Assembly: GCA_011947345.1 (NCBI GenBank)
Contig: JAAVTG010000427.1
Location: 1-19,204 of the forward strand
DNA: 19,204 nt
Origin: Phytophthora quininea
Taxonomy: Eukaryota > Oomycota > Peronosporomycetes > Peronosporales > Peronosporaceae
Direction: 5' to 3'
Positions 18,468-19,204 of this stretch are shown piece by piece (position 1 is the first letter of the stretch; every line of letters begins with the position of its first letter). Under the pieces are notes generated by a model that saw nothing but the letters and a program-made list of their open reading frames with translations, was not told where the DNA came from and did not search any database. A program made the position numbers and the translations under genes.

Positions 18468-19053
18468 TCACGCCGTGGGCGGCCTGAACTTGCGCCGCAT
18501 CCAGTCGAGCGCTGCTCGGTAGCGAGTGCGCTTGCTGGCACGGCGGTACGTCACGAGGCTGCCGCGGTACGCGCTGTTGCGCGGCAGTCGCCGGGCCTCG
18601 AGCTCCGTCATGCGGAAGAACTGTGTGGTGAGCGCCGCGGCGTCCTCGAGCCGCCGCCGCCACGTGGCGAAGCTGTCCTCATCCAGCAACCAGATCTCCA
18701 TGTCCTCGCCGTTCGGGTCCACGATGCGCAGCTGCCGCTGGCCCGACACCTCGACGCTGGACACGGCAATCTGCAGGAACATGGTGCGGCTCGAGTGGTT
18801 GCCCTTGAACAGCCACAGGAACTCATTGTCCAGCACGCCGTAGACCTTGGTCCAGCAGCGCGCGTTGGCGGCGTCCCGCTGCCAGTACATCCAGTCCTCG
18901 AGCGTCTCGGTGGCCGGCGAGAGCATGGGCGAGCCCAGCACGGTCGCGCGCTGCGAAGGCCCCCGACGACGTCGACAGGAACGTGCTGGCGTCGCTGCCC
19001 ACGGTCGGCGTGCGCCGTATGCGCTGCTTCATCAAGCTGGTCAAGTTGGGCAT
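18468..19053 (-). CDS. PH-like domain protein C, one frame break
   Basis: Paralogue of genes A and B, about 194-195 residues after correction. Seen: MPNLTSLMKQRIRR, a Ser/Thr-rich stretch (SDASTFLSTSS), then in the next frame EDWMYW, WTKVYGVLDNEFLWLFKGN, LQIAVSSVEV, DPNGEDMEIWLLDEDS, helix FATWRRRLEDAAALT, AYRGSLVTYRR and a basic tail. The break is at the run of five Cs (plus strand) at 18960-18964: the two parts join if the run is one base shorter or two longer. It is closest to gene A (shared TKVY, DP-G-E-ME, YRGSL). The ATG at 19053 begins the basic segment; the frame stays open to 19200, so a longer form that starts near or beyond the window edge is possible. Confidence 0.75.
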
Positions 19054-19204
19054 GCGACGGCGGTGATCCTGAAAGGCTGTATAGCTGTCGCGTTGGTGGC
19101 TTCCTCTGCAGCTCCTTTCGCCGCTGTCTACGAGTCCGCTCACTCTGTTCGTGGCGCCGCGAAAACTCGAATGCGAGATGTAACGCAGCCGAGTCTGCAT
19201 GGCC

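Overview
The window looks like compact nuclear DNA of an oomycete, most like Phytophthora or a relative. The grounds are genes 70-700 bp apart, very short introns (about 50-100 bp) with GTACGT-type donors and YAG acceptors, Inr-like initiators (TCA-TTTT-CAATTT type) just upstream of start codons, and protein families typical of eukaryotes. No prokaryotic features, RNA genes, CRISPR or transposons were recognised.

Layout: (1) 1-4116, + strand: the 3' three-quarters of a kinesin-3-type motor gene (rest of the motor, neck, FHA, KIF1-type domain, coiled coils), ending in a CaaX-like C-V-L-M. (2) 4191-4978, - strand: PH-like gene A, convergent with the kinesin. (3) 5670-9470, - strand: the COPII cargo adaptor SEC24, in ten exons. 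(4) 9542/9620-16724, + strand: four tandem family S28 serine carboxypeptidase genes (PRCP/DPP7 type), each with an N-terminal membrane anchor and built on a nearly perfect 1822-bp repeat. (5) 17124-17870 and 18468-19053, - strand: PH-like genes B and C, paralogues of gene A.

The main result is the structure of the S28 array. Copy 1 has one 5' end ('A5'), copies 2-4 another ('B5'). Copies 1-3 share one 3' half ('A3') and copy 4 has a diverged one ('B3'). All four share a 457-bp core around the catalytic Ser that is almost identical. This A5-A3 / B5-A3 / B5-A3 / B5-B3 order is what repeated unequal crossing-over between two old neighbours would give. A second candidate novelty is the small PH-like family with a shared Y-x-G-[ST]-L motif and basic tail, which I cannot assign to a named family.

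Caution: nearly every gene, including SEC24 (essential in well-studied eukaryotes), carries one-base frame breaks. Almost all are fixed by restoring one missing base, often in a G or C run. This points to residual consensus deletions in the assembly more than to widespread pseudogenes, so the frameshifted genes are annotated as genes with the break positions recorded.

Functionally the genes are loosely connected at best. SEC24 packages cargo into ER-derived vesicles, the S28 enzymes would travel that route to the endolysosomal or cell-surface system, the kinesin-3 would move vesicles on microtubules, and PH-like proteins often bind membranes. The sequence gives no evidence of a dedicated shared pathway.
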